Assembly (NCBI GenBank): GCA_905221615.1
Contig: CAJNDT010000331.1
Span: forward strand, 176,878-240,877
Reading direction: 5' to 3'
Source of the DNA: Symbiodinium sp. CCMP2592
Taxonomy: Eukaryota; Sar; Dinophyceae; Suessiales; Symbiodiniaceae
DNA length: 64,000 bases
Shown here piece after piece: positions 22,596 to 32,608 of this stretch. The position numbers and the translations under genes are program-made. The number at the start of each line of letters is the position of its first letter. The first letter of the stretch is position 1. The notes beneath the pieces were generated by a model. It had not been told where the DNA came from and searched no databases. It saw nothing but the letters and a program-made list of their open reading frames with translations.

Positions 22596-23235
22596 TATCT
22601 TGCAGTATTCAGGAGACGAATGTCTCCATGGATTGTGCGATCTGCTCGACCAAGAGTATTCGCTTTTGACAATCAATCCTCTCAAGGATTCTAAGTTGCT
22701 GCAAGATCCCAAAATCCGTTCACTTGTGACCAGAGTTAATTCTCTATCGAGTAAAACTGAGTTACCATTGCATCATTCCAAACCATCACCGTCCCTGGAT
22801 GCGTTGGTATCAGATATTACTCATTTAAGATCCAGACTTTTGCCAGGATCTGGCTTTGAGCAATGTACTCTTTACAGAGGCACTTTCGGAACAATGAAAA
22901 CACTAACAAGTGTTACTGATGGCGTCCTTGTTTTCTGGAACAAGAAGCGACCAAACCAGACCATGACCTGTTGTCTTCCGCATCAGGTGTCTTGGAACAA
23001 AATGCACCCAACAACATTCTCGGGGGTGCTGTTCCAAATGACAGGTTGCAAATCTTCACCGTCTGTCCGGCCGCCACCGGATGTCATTATGTCTGATGAA
23101 GAAGTCTCGCCATCAGATCCGTCAGAGCCAATGAGTACCAACAGGTCTCGCGTGACGTCTGACGATGCCTCAATGCCGGAGCCAGATCAACCTATGTCTC
23201 CTGGCGTTCCTCCGTCGCGTCCTCCTCCTCCCTTA
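22552..23235 (+). CDS. Copia polyprotein linker, shifted frame (pol part 2)
   Basis: This segment, open in frame 1, has protein-like, acidic and Pro/Ser-rich composition (for example EEVSPSDPSEPMSTN). It bridges the integrase/methyltransferase frame to the RT frame. The upstream frame closes at 22,595 and the downstream frame becomes coherent from the CCT-repeat near 23,220-23,240. Two opposite frame changes therefore separate the three parts. The second lies in a CCTCCTCCTCC run, a likely site for an indel or sequencing error. Programmed frameshifting is not suggested by any obvious slippery site plus structure. Confidence 0.6.
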
Positions 23236-23276
23236 TACCTCCACCGCGACTTCCGGCAGTTTCATCCGATGAGCTC

Positions 23277-25790
23277 GTGGCTCCTGCTCGGGCTAAGCCT
23301 CGCCTACATCCGCCTCCTCGCGAGCCGTCTCCTCGGCGTCTGGGGGGTGATGTGTCGCCAAGGTCTTCATCGGAAAGAAAGGTTTCGCCGCATAAACAGA
23401 AGTCACCTCCACAGGTGCCTACTCCAAAGCCTAAGCCAAAGGCGGCACCGCAACAGTCAGGACCGATTCTCCCATTGCAACAGGATGAAGGAGAATCCTC
23501 TGAAGAGATGGTTCCCGATGATCCCGGACAACCGTCCGTACTTCCTCATACGTCAGGTTCTCCTGAACCGGAAAGTGATGCTGAGTCTGATGACACAAGG
23601 TATTACTCTGACGAGGAAGGTGATCTTGTTGTGGATGAGAAGGACTGGATTCTTCTATCTGATGAACAGAAACTGTGTAGCAACACAGGATCCTTCTCGA
23701 TGCCGCGCTACATGCATGGCGGCCCTGTGGACGTCCGAGAGGTAACCTCAAGAGTGAGATCGGACCGAACACGGTACAGACCTTCCAAGAAGATTCGATC
23801 CGATATCCGTGAAGAGTATGATCTCTTAACGGAAGAGGATAAAGCCTTATCTGTGAGTCCTTATAGGAACTCATCCAATCTTACCAAGAAGGCACAACGG
23901 AAGGAAGCGACCGCTAAGGAGAAGCGAGAAATGAAGAAGCAGTTCGACGAAGCAAAGGCAGCTGAGTATCAGAGCTGGCTGGACAATGATGTGTTTGAGC
24001 TTGTAGATACACGCGAGCTCGGAAACATCCAAAATTATGTGACAGGTCGATGGGTCCTAACTCTAAAAAGAGATAAGGATGGAAACTTTCTGAAATGCAA
24101 GGCCCGTTGGGTCTTACGAAGTTTCCAGGATCGACAAAAGGATATCCAGCAAACTGATAGTCCTGCCGCTAGTCGTCCAGGCTTCCGTTTGGCGATTCAA
24201 TTGGCAGCTAACAAGCTGTGGAATCTGACACACATTGATCTTAAGACCGCCTTTCTGCAAGGTGAGGCTTACGATGAGTCTCGGGACATCATCTGCCAGA
24301 TTCCTCCTGAAGCAGGCTATCCTCCTTACATAGCTGCGAGGATGAAAAAGCCCGCCTATGGACTCAATGATGCACCTCGCAGATGGTGGAACATCGTAGA
24401 CAAGGCCCTCTTGTCCTACGGCCTTGTTCCTACTCGTGCAGACCGTTGTACATATGTTCTGTACGGTAAGAAGTCTGCAACAGCAGAGGCGGAACTTAAG
24501 AAGTCTCAGCCGAAGTCAATGGAGTCAGCAATCGACTATCTCCTTGATCCCATAGCAGGCAATAATGCCAAGGGGAGAGAAGTTCATGGAGTAGTCTGTT
24601 TGCACGTAGATGATTTGTGCATGGCCGGTGATGACACCTTTCGTAAGGCCGTGATCGATTCGATCAAAAAGGAGTTTGCGGTAGGTTCTGAGGACACAAA
24701 CGATATTATGTTTGTAGGACAAAGACTAGTCTGGAAGGATGCAACAGCATCTGTACCAGCTCACATTTCTGTGAATCAGAACCTTGCAGTCGAGGCCTTA
24801 GAAGAAATTGTGTTTGACAAGAAGCTCAACAATGAGCAGCCATGTACACCACAACAGCACACTGCATATCGAAGTGTTCTTGGTCAGATCAACTGGCTAC
24901 AAAGCCGGACCCAAGCTCACATTTGTTACCGTTTCAGCAGGTGTGCAAGCAAGGCTGCCAAGCCAACAATAGGTGACATCAGAGAACTGAACAAACTTGT
25001 TCGAATCCTCAAGGCCACTGAAGTAGAATTACGTTTTTGGCCGCTGAAAGGAAACCTTCGTATTCTAGGCTATCCGGATGCTTCCTATAGGAACAATGAT
25101 GATAAATCATCACAGAGAGCTCATGTCATTTTTCTTGCTGAAGAACGTAATCCGAAACTGAAGGGCGTGAAACAGTCCGCCGCAGCAACTTCTTCCAAGA
25201 AGAATGATTTCTCTGAGTCCTCCATTAAGGAAACATCCTCACGAGGTAGCCTGGTAGACTACGAATCTCACAAGATTACTACGACGACAATGTCCACTAC
25301 GGTGGCAGAGCTAAACGCACTCATGCGTTGCTTTGGTACCTGTTTGTTTCTTAAGGGACTCTGGGCTGATCTCTCATCAGAGACAGTGCCCATACACATA
25401 AGAACAGATGCAAACAATCTTGTCACGACTGCAGGTACAACCCATCTTCCGGAACAGAAGGAGACTCACCATCTTATCCAGATGCTTCGAAAGGAGTCTA
25501 ACTCGGGTTCCTTAGATGATTTGGCCCACGTCAGTTCAAAATATTGTCTTGCAGATGCCCTTACGAAACACTCAGCACAACCTGATGAGCTTATTAAGGC
25601 TCTTGAAACAGGGAATCTTCCCGAAACTGATATACATCCTCCATTTCGAGAGATGCGACAACACAAGGCTTTCACTGTTAGATGGATCATTGATCACCTA
25701 AAGAATGCCGCATCAGCGGTAGCTTTCCTTGGAGTTGATATCTCAACAGAGATCTACAAAATATTTTACTGCCAGGGAATATGGTGGTGA
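23277..25790 (+). CDS. Copia-type reverse transcriptase and RNase H (pol part 3)
   Basis: After a basic, Pro-rich linker the frame contains a copia RT (RVT_2). Visible landmarks are WVLTLKRDKDG and KARWVLR near the start of the domain, HIDLKTAFLQG, and the catalytic double aspartate in HVDDLCMAG (Asp445-Asp446). RNase H follows, with Asp601 (GYPDASY), a Glu near 679 (AELNAL), an Asp near 711 (RTDANNL) and the copia-typical LADALTKH near 760. These domains copy element RNA into cDNA and degrade the template. All key residues are present, so this part could be functional if the upstream frame breaks are errors. The listed start is only where an in-frame start-like codon (GTG) occurs. The frame reads sensibly further upstream. 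Confidence 0.9.
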   Translation: MAPARAKPRLHPPPREPSPRRLGGDVSPRSSSERKVSPHKQKSPPQVPTPKPKPKAAPQQSGPILPLQQDEGESSEEMVPDDPGQPSVLPHTSGSPEPESDAESDDTRYYSDEEGDLVVDEKDWILLSDEQKLCSNTGSFSMPRYMHGGPVDVREVTSRVRSDRTRYRPSKKIRSDIREEYDLLTEEDKALSVSPYRNSSNLTKKAQRKEATAKEKREMKKQFDEAKAAEYQSWLDNDVFELVDTRELGNIQNYVTGRWVLTLKRDKDGNFLKCKARWVLRSFQDRQKDIQQTDSPAASRPGFRLAIQLAANKLWNLTHIDLKTAFLQGEAYDESRDIICQIPPEAGYPPYIAARMKKPAYGLNDAPRRWWNIVDKALLSYGLVPTRADRCTYVLYGKKSATAEAELKKSQPKSMESAIDYLLDPIAGNNAKGREVHGVVCLHVDDLCMAGDDTFRKAVIDSIKKEFAVGSEDTNDIMFVGQRLVWKDATASVPAHISVNQNLAVEALEEIVFDKKLNNEQPCTPQQHTAYRSVLGQINWLQSRTQAHICYRFSRCASKAAKPTIGDIRELNKLVRILKATEVELRFWPLKGNLRILGYPDASYRNNDDKSSQRAHVIFLAEERNPKLKGVKQSAAATSSKKNDFSESSIKETSSRGSLVDYESHKITTTTMSTTVAELNALMRCFGTCLFLKGLWADLSSETVPIHIRTDANNLVTTAGTTHLPEQKETHHLIQMLRKESNSGSLDDLAHVSSKYCLADALTKHSAQPDELIKALETGNLPETDIHPPFREMRQHKAFTVRWIIDHLKNAASAVAFLGVDISTEIYKIFYCQGIWW

Positions 25791-28700
25791 ACAAGGAGAT
25801 TTACCGCACAACCATGTGCTGGATTTTCTTTCTAGACTATTTTTCGTCTAAAAGAAAATTTGTGTCTGCATGCTGCGTTCTCTTTTGCGCAAACATGTGC
25901 GTGAGTGATCCATGTTCTATATATTCCGCAGCCGCTTTCAGCTCACAGCTTCCAAAGCCTACTTTGCCTTTGTGCAACACCTTTGACCTCAGGGCCCGTA
26001 TGGCTACGAGGTCAAACTTTAACAGCCGACAGGGACACGCCTTACCAGGCGCAGTAGATGCACATCGTGGCCGACATCCACACATGGATATGCCATTCCC
26101 TGAATCACGCCAGCAGGCGTCAAGAAACACCGACCACGGTGGACAACGGGTGCACAGGAACGAGAAACAGCCCACGGTCATCTTTATTGGCCAGGATCGC
26201 GTTGTGAACCCGTCTTCAAGGGATTTATCAACCATGATATCCCATGGTGGACATGCAAGAGGAGCAAGGCTCAACCTACATTCCAAAAATGGAATTGAGA
26301 TGTACCAAGGAATCCTCCGTGGACCTTGGGATTGCAGTCCGCTTATCGATTGGGGTCAGAATACGCGCAACCATGCGCAGGACCCAAGAGACTTTGCAGT
26401 GATGTGTGCCCATCACTTCCAGACAGGCCTTCCGCAGGAGGTGATAAGCAGTGTCGTACTCACTGGCTCAGGAGAGTACCACTACGAAGAGTCAGTACCA
26501 AACCTGGTAAGATCGACAGGACTCTCCAGAGAGATGTGCTTCCACATTCTGGCCAAGGTCAATCAAATCGGCAGGTGGATGGCACATCTGACCAGACACC
26601 TTTCCAAGGAACGGCCGGATCTATTTGTAGGTAAGCACAATTACCTGCTACCTCTGGACTTACTTGCCGAGAATCATCTCGCAAAATACTCGCCGCAAGA
26701 AATGGCGCTCGCCGTCATTCTAAACACGAAGCAGAGGTTTGTGGTCGTAATGGACTACATCAGGAATGATCGTACCGTTTCGACCGAACCCGGTGTTACC
26801 ATTCCCCAAGATGCTGATGTGTCAAAACTGACACGGATCTACTTATCTGCAGTTGGGGGACACAGTGAGAGACATTCTCTATCAAGAGAAGAAGAACCAG
26901 ATCCAGAGGAACACAGGCCAAGGTCACAAATGACCGTAGGCGACTTTATGGCATCTGGGATCACCCCTGCGCAATCAAACGCCCAACGGCAGTCCACGAA
27001 TGCATCAATACCTACAAAAATGAGGGATTACGTCCAACAGGACGAGCGGTGTTACATCATGCATGCCACCGACCTAGAGGCCCTCGTGCCGATCCTGAGG
27101 CATGGTCTCGTTCCCTCATCTCTCTTGAAGCAAGTGGTCACATCACAGAGCTATCAAGCTCTCGTGACGGAGAACGGACGTCCCAACAGGGACACAGTTC
27201 AGTTCGCCATTCTGAACCTCGCCAATCCGAGTCCCATAGGACTGAGGCGTAACAAGCCATTACTGCTTGTGTATGATGCCACAAACGTGGCCAACGCTGT
27301 GACAAACTTGTGGCGTTCAGAAGGCGGAATGTTCGCCACTCCAGAAGTGGTGCAGGCCCACACTATCAGCGCCATATTCGCACCTACAGAGCAACTCTGG
27401 GTGTCTGAACAGTATGAAGAACTCAAAAGGGTTCGAGCCTGGTGGACCGACCACTGCAACGAAGAAATGCCCTCATTGACACAGGTGTCAAAGAAGTGGT
27501 GTGAGAATCATGGAAGGACTCTTGAAGAACAGTTGCTAAAATTGGCAAAGAAGCGTCAACCGCCTGAGCCTCCGAAGGCAAGATCTTCTCACAAGAAGTC
27601 ATTCTCCCTTCCACAGTCTGAAGACCTCAGAACTCCGAACACGGAGCATCCTTTTTCTGCAAGTGAGGTACCTCCGAAAACGGAGACCACAGTAGAGGAA
27701 GCTTCTGCATCAGTAGGAGTACATCCCAGATCGAAACTTGCAAGAAAGGCGGAGGCCGACCAGAATCCAGACAGCCTTATGGGCAAGCTCTGGAACGCAG
27801 ACGGTTCTGCAAGTGCTGCAGAGGTTCTCACAGCAACAACTTCCCACAAACCGCCAGATCCTATCCAGGATACTACTGAAAAAGTCATTCCTCCCAAGGA
27901 AGAATCATCTTCCGGAGAGACAGAGACAGAGCCCGAAGAACCAGATCCTAACCAGGATGATGACGATGGCTCTGAGGATGAATCAGATTCAGAAAAGTCG
28001 GACTCGTCCTCATCCTCTTCAGAACTCAGGGTGGATGTCAATCCGACATCACCTGGGATACCTGTTTCTTCGGAGCCTGCAAGGTCTTCCAAAAAGAGCA
28101 AGAAGAAGACGCCATCTGAAGAACTCGCAGAAGGAATGAGCAAGGTCAATCTTGACTCTCTCATGTCGGAAGCAGAGTTCATTCCAAGCTCGGATGAAGA
28201 ACCTCCGAAACCTAAAACTCCTAAAAAGGAGAAGGACAAGTTCGTGGTTATTTTCGATCCCGAAACTGGTGGTCACTACCGAGTCAATCGGAGTAAACTG
28301 AACCTCGACTACGAGGAACCGGCAGACGACGAAGATCTCCTCGAAGAGCGAGAGCGTATCAACGCTAGGCTCAAGGAAAATCAGAAACACGTCTACGCTC
28401 AATCAAAGCTGAACGCAGCTGCGAAAGAGGAGGTAAAAGAAAGGATCCACGTCTGCCGATGGAATCGAAAGAGGCAAAAGCCTCTCATGATCAAAGATTC
28501 CGAGGCCCCAGACGACGAAGAGTGGGATCAGCCTAAGGATAGCGCTGCATCCTCCTCTGAACCTCCTAAAAAGGAGAGAGTCGTAGGAGTCCGGAAGACT
28601 ACCATGAGCCTCAATCAGAAAATAAGATTGCTTCCGCGCCCGGAAGTCACACGCTGTCACCTGTGCAATCAAACAGGTTATTTCTGCTACCAATGTGGAA

Positions 28701-30772
28701 ATATCGTGTGTGCAGACTGTCGACTTACCCCACAGGGTAAACAGTCAATGTGCTCATGTGTCTTACCTGCCGAGTGCCTCCAGGGGTCAGTTGTTCCTGC
28801 CGGAATGTCCCCAGACGAGCGTCGTGCCGTCTACGAATCTGTCCTCAACGATGAGGATATAGATTTGGCGATGAAGGCAATTAATGAATACTGTGCCATC
28901 GCTCGAGAAAACTTCGTATACGCCAACCCTGGCGTCAATCCAAATACTATTCCGGACATTCGAAGCAACCCTGCGAGAACTTACACCAGTTCGACAGAAG
29001 CTCCAACCCTGGAGGAATACAAGAACATCAACAAGCAGCACATCAACATCCGTGATTCAAGAACATGCCATCCGGCATCGTTTCTTGCCCTGACGGGCTA
29101 TGAATCGAAAGATGTGTTGGATGCTCACTACGAAATTGTCCGAAACCGGATGGGAGGCGTAAGTGAGCAAAAAGACTATATCGAAGGATCCAACCCAGAC
29201 GCAGCCTCACTAGGCGTTGTTGTGTGCAACTGGGGAAACATGGATCGAGCTCCTGTCCCAGCAGGTAATCCCAAGAAAAAGCTCAAACCTGAGAAGGGAT
29301 TCGATTATCATCCGCTGATCGACATGTGCTTCAACAACTCAGCACATATTACCCTCGTACTCGAGGCAGGTGCATTGACATCGGATCACAGCATCCAGGT
29401 CATGCAGAGATTTGATTATCGAGGCATGCTGATCCACTCACCGGCTAACGAGCCGATTGCACCATCCATGTATTTGGGCGTGAAAGGAGATCCGACCACG
29501 GATATCGCCCTGATCCATCATTTTTACAGGCACCGAACAGTAAGGCCAAAAGATGGAGGCCAGAAGAGACAAATCTGGGCCTGCCATGGCGCCGTCTGTC
29601 GGATGACCTTCGGCTACCACTCTACTATTCCAGAAGCCAAGGAGTGGGTACACCCGCAAACGGGTCAGCGTATGACGCGACAAGATTACATGGATCTCTG
29701 CGGATCAGACCCTCTCAAGGGTAAGAATCCTGACGCTGACGGACCAAAGGATAGCTCATATCTCTGTCCAGAGTCATGGCTGACACTATCAGAGCTGTCT
29801 CCGGTTCCAGTGTTGTGCGAGTGGAACGGACACGTCGAGGGAGAACAACCTCCGGCTGAGGATTTTGAAACCTTTGTGGAAATCTTCTCAACAGAAGCCA
29901 CAACAGACCTCGACGAATTGTGGTGCACAAAAGGACCTTACAAGGTCGTCACCATTGCCATTGTTCATTTTAACTCGTACATGACCCATAAGGAACAGCA
30001 GAGGCGTGAGTACGTCAATGCCTTTCTGGACGAGATCCTTCCATTCAAACCAGACATCATCGCTGGGGACCTCAACAACATCGCAAGCAGACTCACCCTA
30101 AAGGGTGGCAATGTGCATCCTAGGAATGGCCTCTTCACTCTCTCACTAGAGAACAAGTTGGCAGCATTCAATCACAAGACAGATAGGCACTCACAAGTGC
30201 GCTACTCTTGCATCAATAACTCAGACCAGCATCGACTGGAATACGCCAACAGGCTCCTACCGGATGCAAAGGACAAATATGCAGACCTTGACTGCATTAA
30301 CGCCTATGTCTTGGACTGGGGTAAAACGCCGTACACGGCGACTCCGAGTCACAAGAAAGTCACCTCAGCCGTCGAAAGGACGTACTGGGAGCGAGTCTCA
30401 GACAGATGGCACGAGATCAACAGAACCAAGGAAATCGATGCCCGTCTCCATATCACTACCAAGAACTATTATTCCACTTTTTCCAATATCGACCTCTGGC
30501 TAGCTCCTTCCGACAAAGATTGGCATAGCCCACTAGGGTTCACAATCCAGCCTATGAGCACAAAAGGGAAGCACAGCAGGTCAAATGAACAAGTGGAGAA
30601 AATCGCTAAAAAGCGACAAGAGCACAATCAACGGCTAGCCGAACATCGGCAGTCGCAAGAACATTTCACATACTCTTCCGGTAACTACTGGTGGGATAAA
30701 TCACGACCATCAGGTCGTTCCCAGTCGTACAACAGGTGGTGGGAGAGGCCACAACCCGAACGTCCCAAATGA
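25781..30772 (+). CDS. Tpt1/KptA-like + zinc cluster + EEP nuclease protein, downstream of copia pol
   Basis: A single 1,663-codon frame. Residues ~414-560 resemble the RNA 2'-phosphotransferase (Tpt1/KptA, ADP-ribosyltransferase) fold: YIMHATDL...ILRHGLVP, then LLLVYDATN and LWRSEGGMFATPEV. Residues ~700-760 are a Ser/Glu/Asp-rich linker. Eight cysteines from 959 to ~992 (CHLCNQ, CYQCG, CADC, CSC) form a likely zinc cluster. Residues ~1145-1590 form an EEP nuclease with Glu1195 (LVLEAG), His1396 (IVHFNSY), Asp1430 (AGDLNN) and a terminal Asp1578/His1582 (SDKDWHSPL). The first ATG overlaps the pol stop (ATGGTGGTGA). The Met at 26,000 (MATRSNFN) is an alternative start that skips a hydrophobic, Cys-rich leader. 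Roles in target cleavage or RNA end processing are inference. The function of the N-terminal 400 residues is unknown. Confidence 0.8.
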   Translation: MVVNKEIYRTTMCWIFFLDYFSSKRKFVSACCVLFCANMCVSDPCSIYSAAAFSSQLPKPTLPLCNTFDLRARMATRSNFNSRQGHALPGAVDAHRGRHPHMDMPFPESRQQASRNTDHGGQRVHRNEKQPTVIFIGQDRVVNPSSRDLSTMISHGGHARGARLNLHSKNGIEMYQGILRGPWDCSPLIDWGQNTRNHAQDPRDFAVMCAHHFQTGLPQEVISSVVLTGSGEYHYEESVPNLVRSTGLSREMCFHILAKVNQIGRWMAHLTRHLSKERPDLFVGKHNYLLPLDLLAENHLAKYSPQEMALAVILNTKQRFVVVMDYIRNDRTVSTEPGVTIPQDADVSKLTRIYLSAVGGHSERHSLSREEEPDPEEHRPRSQMTVGDFMASGITPAQSNAQRQSTNASIPTKMRDYVQQDERCYIMHATDLEALVPILRHGLVPSSLLKQVVTSQSYQALVTENGRPNRDTVQFAILNLANPSPIGLRRNKPLLLVYDATNVANAVTNLWRSEGGMFATPEVVQAHTISAIFAPTEQLWVSEQYEELKRVRAWWTDHCNEEMPSLTQVSKKWCENHGRTLEEQLLKLAKKRQPPEPPKARSSHKKSFSLPQSEDLRTPNTEHPFSASEVPPKTETTVEEASASVGVHPRSKLARKAEADQNPDSLMGKLWNADGSASAAEVLTATTSHKPPDPIQDTTEKVIPPKEESSSGETETEPEEPDPNQDDDDGSEDESDSEKSDSSSSSSELRVDVNPTSPGIPVSSEPARSSKKSKKKTPSEELAEGMSKVNLDSLMSEAEFIPSSDEEPPKPKTPKKEKDKFVVIFDPETGGHYRVNRSKLNLDYEEPADDEDLLEERERINARLKENQKHVYAQSKLNAAAKEEVKERIHVCRWNRKRQKPLMIKDSEAPDDEEWDQPKDSAASSSEPPKKERVVGVRKTTMSLNQKIRLLPRPEVTRCHLCNQTGYFCYQCGNIVCADCRLTPQGKQSMCSCVLPAECLQGSVVPAGMSPDERRAVYESVLNDEDIDLAMKAINEYCAIARENFVYANPGVNPNTIPDIRSNPARTYTSSTEAPTLEEYKNINKQHINIRDSRTCHPASFLALTGYESKDVLDAHYEIVRNRMGGVSEQKDYIEGSNPDAASLGVVVCNWGNMDRAPVPAGNPKKKLKPEKGFDYHPLIDMCFNNSAHITLVLEAGALTSDHSIQVMQRFDYRGMLIHSPANEPIAPSMYLGVKGDPTTDIALIHHFYRHRTVRPKDGGQKRQIWACHGAVCRMTFGYHSTIPEAKEWVHPQTGQRMTRQDYMDLCGSDPLKGKNPDADGPKDSSYLCPESWLTLSELSPVPVLCEWNGHVEGEQPPAEDFETFVEIFSTEATTDLDELWCTKGPYKVVTIAIVHFNSYMTHKEQQRREYVNAFLDEILPFKPDIIAGDLNNIASRLTLKGGNVHPRNGLFTLSLENKLAAFNHKTDRHSQVRYSCINNSDQHRLEYANRLLPDAKDKYADLDCINAYVLDWGKTPYTATPSHKKVTSAVERTYWERVSDRWHEINRTKEIDARLHITTKNYYSTFSNIDLWLAPSDKDWHSPLGFTIQPMSTKGKHSRSNEQVEKIAKKRQEHNQRLAEHRQSQEHFTYSSGNYWWDKSRPSGRSQSYNRWWERPQPERPK

Positions 30773-31547
30773 ACCTCTGAATCCTCCACCAGGAAGAGAG
30801 CGGGCCTCTTCATCCGACCAACACGATCCTCAAGGTCTGGTGCTGATGGTGGACGTGAAGATTTTCTTCTCCTCCTGCAAGAGGAATCATCTTCTTCTTC
30901 CTCTGCTCGTTGCGCATCCATCAGGTTTTGATGTCTTGCGCTCGTGCTCCTCAATGTCACTCTGAGTTGGTGACTTCTCTTCATCGACTTCGTGAAGCTC
31001 GTCCAAGGACATGTTGAGCTTATCAACCACATTTGGTCTTTGATTTCTAAGTGCAAAAGCAGTCAAAACTGTTGCAGCCGCAGCTGGACTGTCAGGATGG
31101 TTCGGACACCCGAAACGTGGGGGAGCAAATGCAGAGTCAACAGAGACCGATCATTCCTCGCTGCCAGACTCACTAACAAGTGATGAGTTTTCCTTCTTCA
31201 GCATTGCATGGAATGTTTTCCTCTTGCTGATGGGACTCCAGTAGATGTGGAAGCAGTTGATGAGAGCTCCAGTTCAGTGTATAAAGCGACCACCGAAGTC
31301 AAAGGCAGCAGCCAAACAAAGTGCTCTTTTCTTCAAATCCGAGGACGAGCCGAGTCAAAGAGACCTGACAGAACGCAACAAAGTTAACTCACGAGAATCA
31401 ACGGATCTGCGACCAATCTGGCATACTGCGAGTAGCCAGTGCTAACGTCTCTCCAGCGAATGCTATCAGCTCAGACAACAAGAGATAAGCCAAAAGATTC
31501 TCTGCAAAACATGCTTCCATGCCGTAATGACGGCGGAGATTCGGATG

Positions 31548-31798
31548 GATTCCCTCTGGCAGAAAGTGTCAGGAACCTCCTTTTTCCATGTGGCCTAATT
31601 GATTCCTGTGGCAGAAAGTGCCCGGAACCTCGTTTTTTTGTATGCCTAATGGATTCCTTGTGACTTATCCTATGGCCTAACCTATGGCCTAATACACCTT
31701 CCCTATGACCTAATCATTTTCGCGTTTTAGGAATGCAATCTTTTCTTTTTTTCCCACACGGAAATGATAAGTTCCGGACACTTTCTGCCAGAGGAATC
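31548..31798. repeat. Foldback element with ~28-base terminal inverted repeats
   Basis: GATTCCCTCTGGCAGAAAGT (31,548 on) is inverted at 31,771-31,798, ending CTTTCTGCCAGAGGAATC. A third, direct copy sits at 31,601-31,628. The interior is T-rich with repeated TATGGCCTAA words. It looks like a short non-autonomous element or one with a duplicated terminus. No clear target duplication is visible. Confidence 0.75.
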
Positions 31799-32608
31799 TG
31801 TTAGGCCATGACGTCGCGATGCTCGCAGCCTCTTCTGCTCCGTGTGAGTGACAAGATGAGTTTCCAACTCCGCATGTTTCCAGTCGGACAGTAGGCTTGC
31901 TGGGATGCGAGAGCTTCCTCCAGACGGTAGGGGTTGGCAGGGTTCACAGACGCGACGTCATAGACTGTTGTGTTGCATGTACGGACCCGCCCCCCCTTTT
32001 CAATGATGTCGTCTGCTCGGAGGTGCGTGCAGGGCTTTGTGGCCGTGCTGCTCCAAATATTGAGATTTGGGGGAGGAGGATGTGCCGCGGTGGTTCCCCC
32101 TCTGTATCGAGAAGGTCGGCGGATGCTTCGGATTTTGAGAAATGCACTTAACTGCGGGACCCCCCTATCTTCATTCCGTCAAATCTGTTGCTCTTAAAGT
32201 CAGTTCTATCAATCGGAGTCTGGGATTGCTTTATGGTTGCTTGTCTCTTTTGGAAGTTGCAAACTCGAGGTGCATGTTGCTGTCAAAAATCCACCTCTAT
32301 GGCCTCAGCAGGCCTCAAGCGCCCGCAAGTGAAGCCTCGAAGGCCTTTGCGAAAGTGGTCAGCGCAGGCGGCTCCAAATGTGGGGTCGATAGTCTGAGCA
32401 ATTTTAGCTTCGCTTGAGTGGCCCCCTCTGTGCGCTTCTCTCATGTTAATCACTTCCACAAGCACGTGTCTGTGGAAATTTCTGGTTCTTGGAGAGTTTT
32501 TTTCACACTGGATGCCTGCCGTGAGCGGGTCGCCTCGGTGTGTAGCAGTCTGGAATGCAGGGGCTTCCGCTCTGGCTTGGGCCCCAGAATGAAGGAATGA
32601 AGGAATTC

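Larger units (their letters stand above)
20336..30772 (+). mobile_element. Copia-type retroelement block with accessory ORF
   Basis: Domain order integrase, then reverse transcriptase, then RNase H marks a Ty1/copia-type element. A methyltransferase-like domain sits between integrase and RT. A 1,663-codon frame with Tpt1-like and EEP domains follows with a 10-base overlap. Gag, a D-S/T-G protease and LTRs were not found. The 5' side abuts a dispersed repeat, so the element is probably 5'-truncated. Whether the accessory ORF belongs to the element is inferred from the overlap and the similar, AT-richer composition. Confidence 0.75.

Noticed and set aside
19800..31500. LTR pair bounding the copia block
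   Set aside because: I compared flanks by eye and found no matching terminal repeats. Absence may be real or due to truncation.
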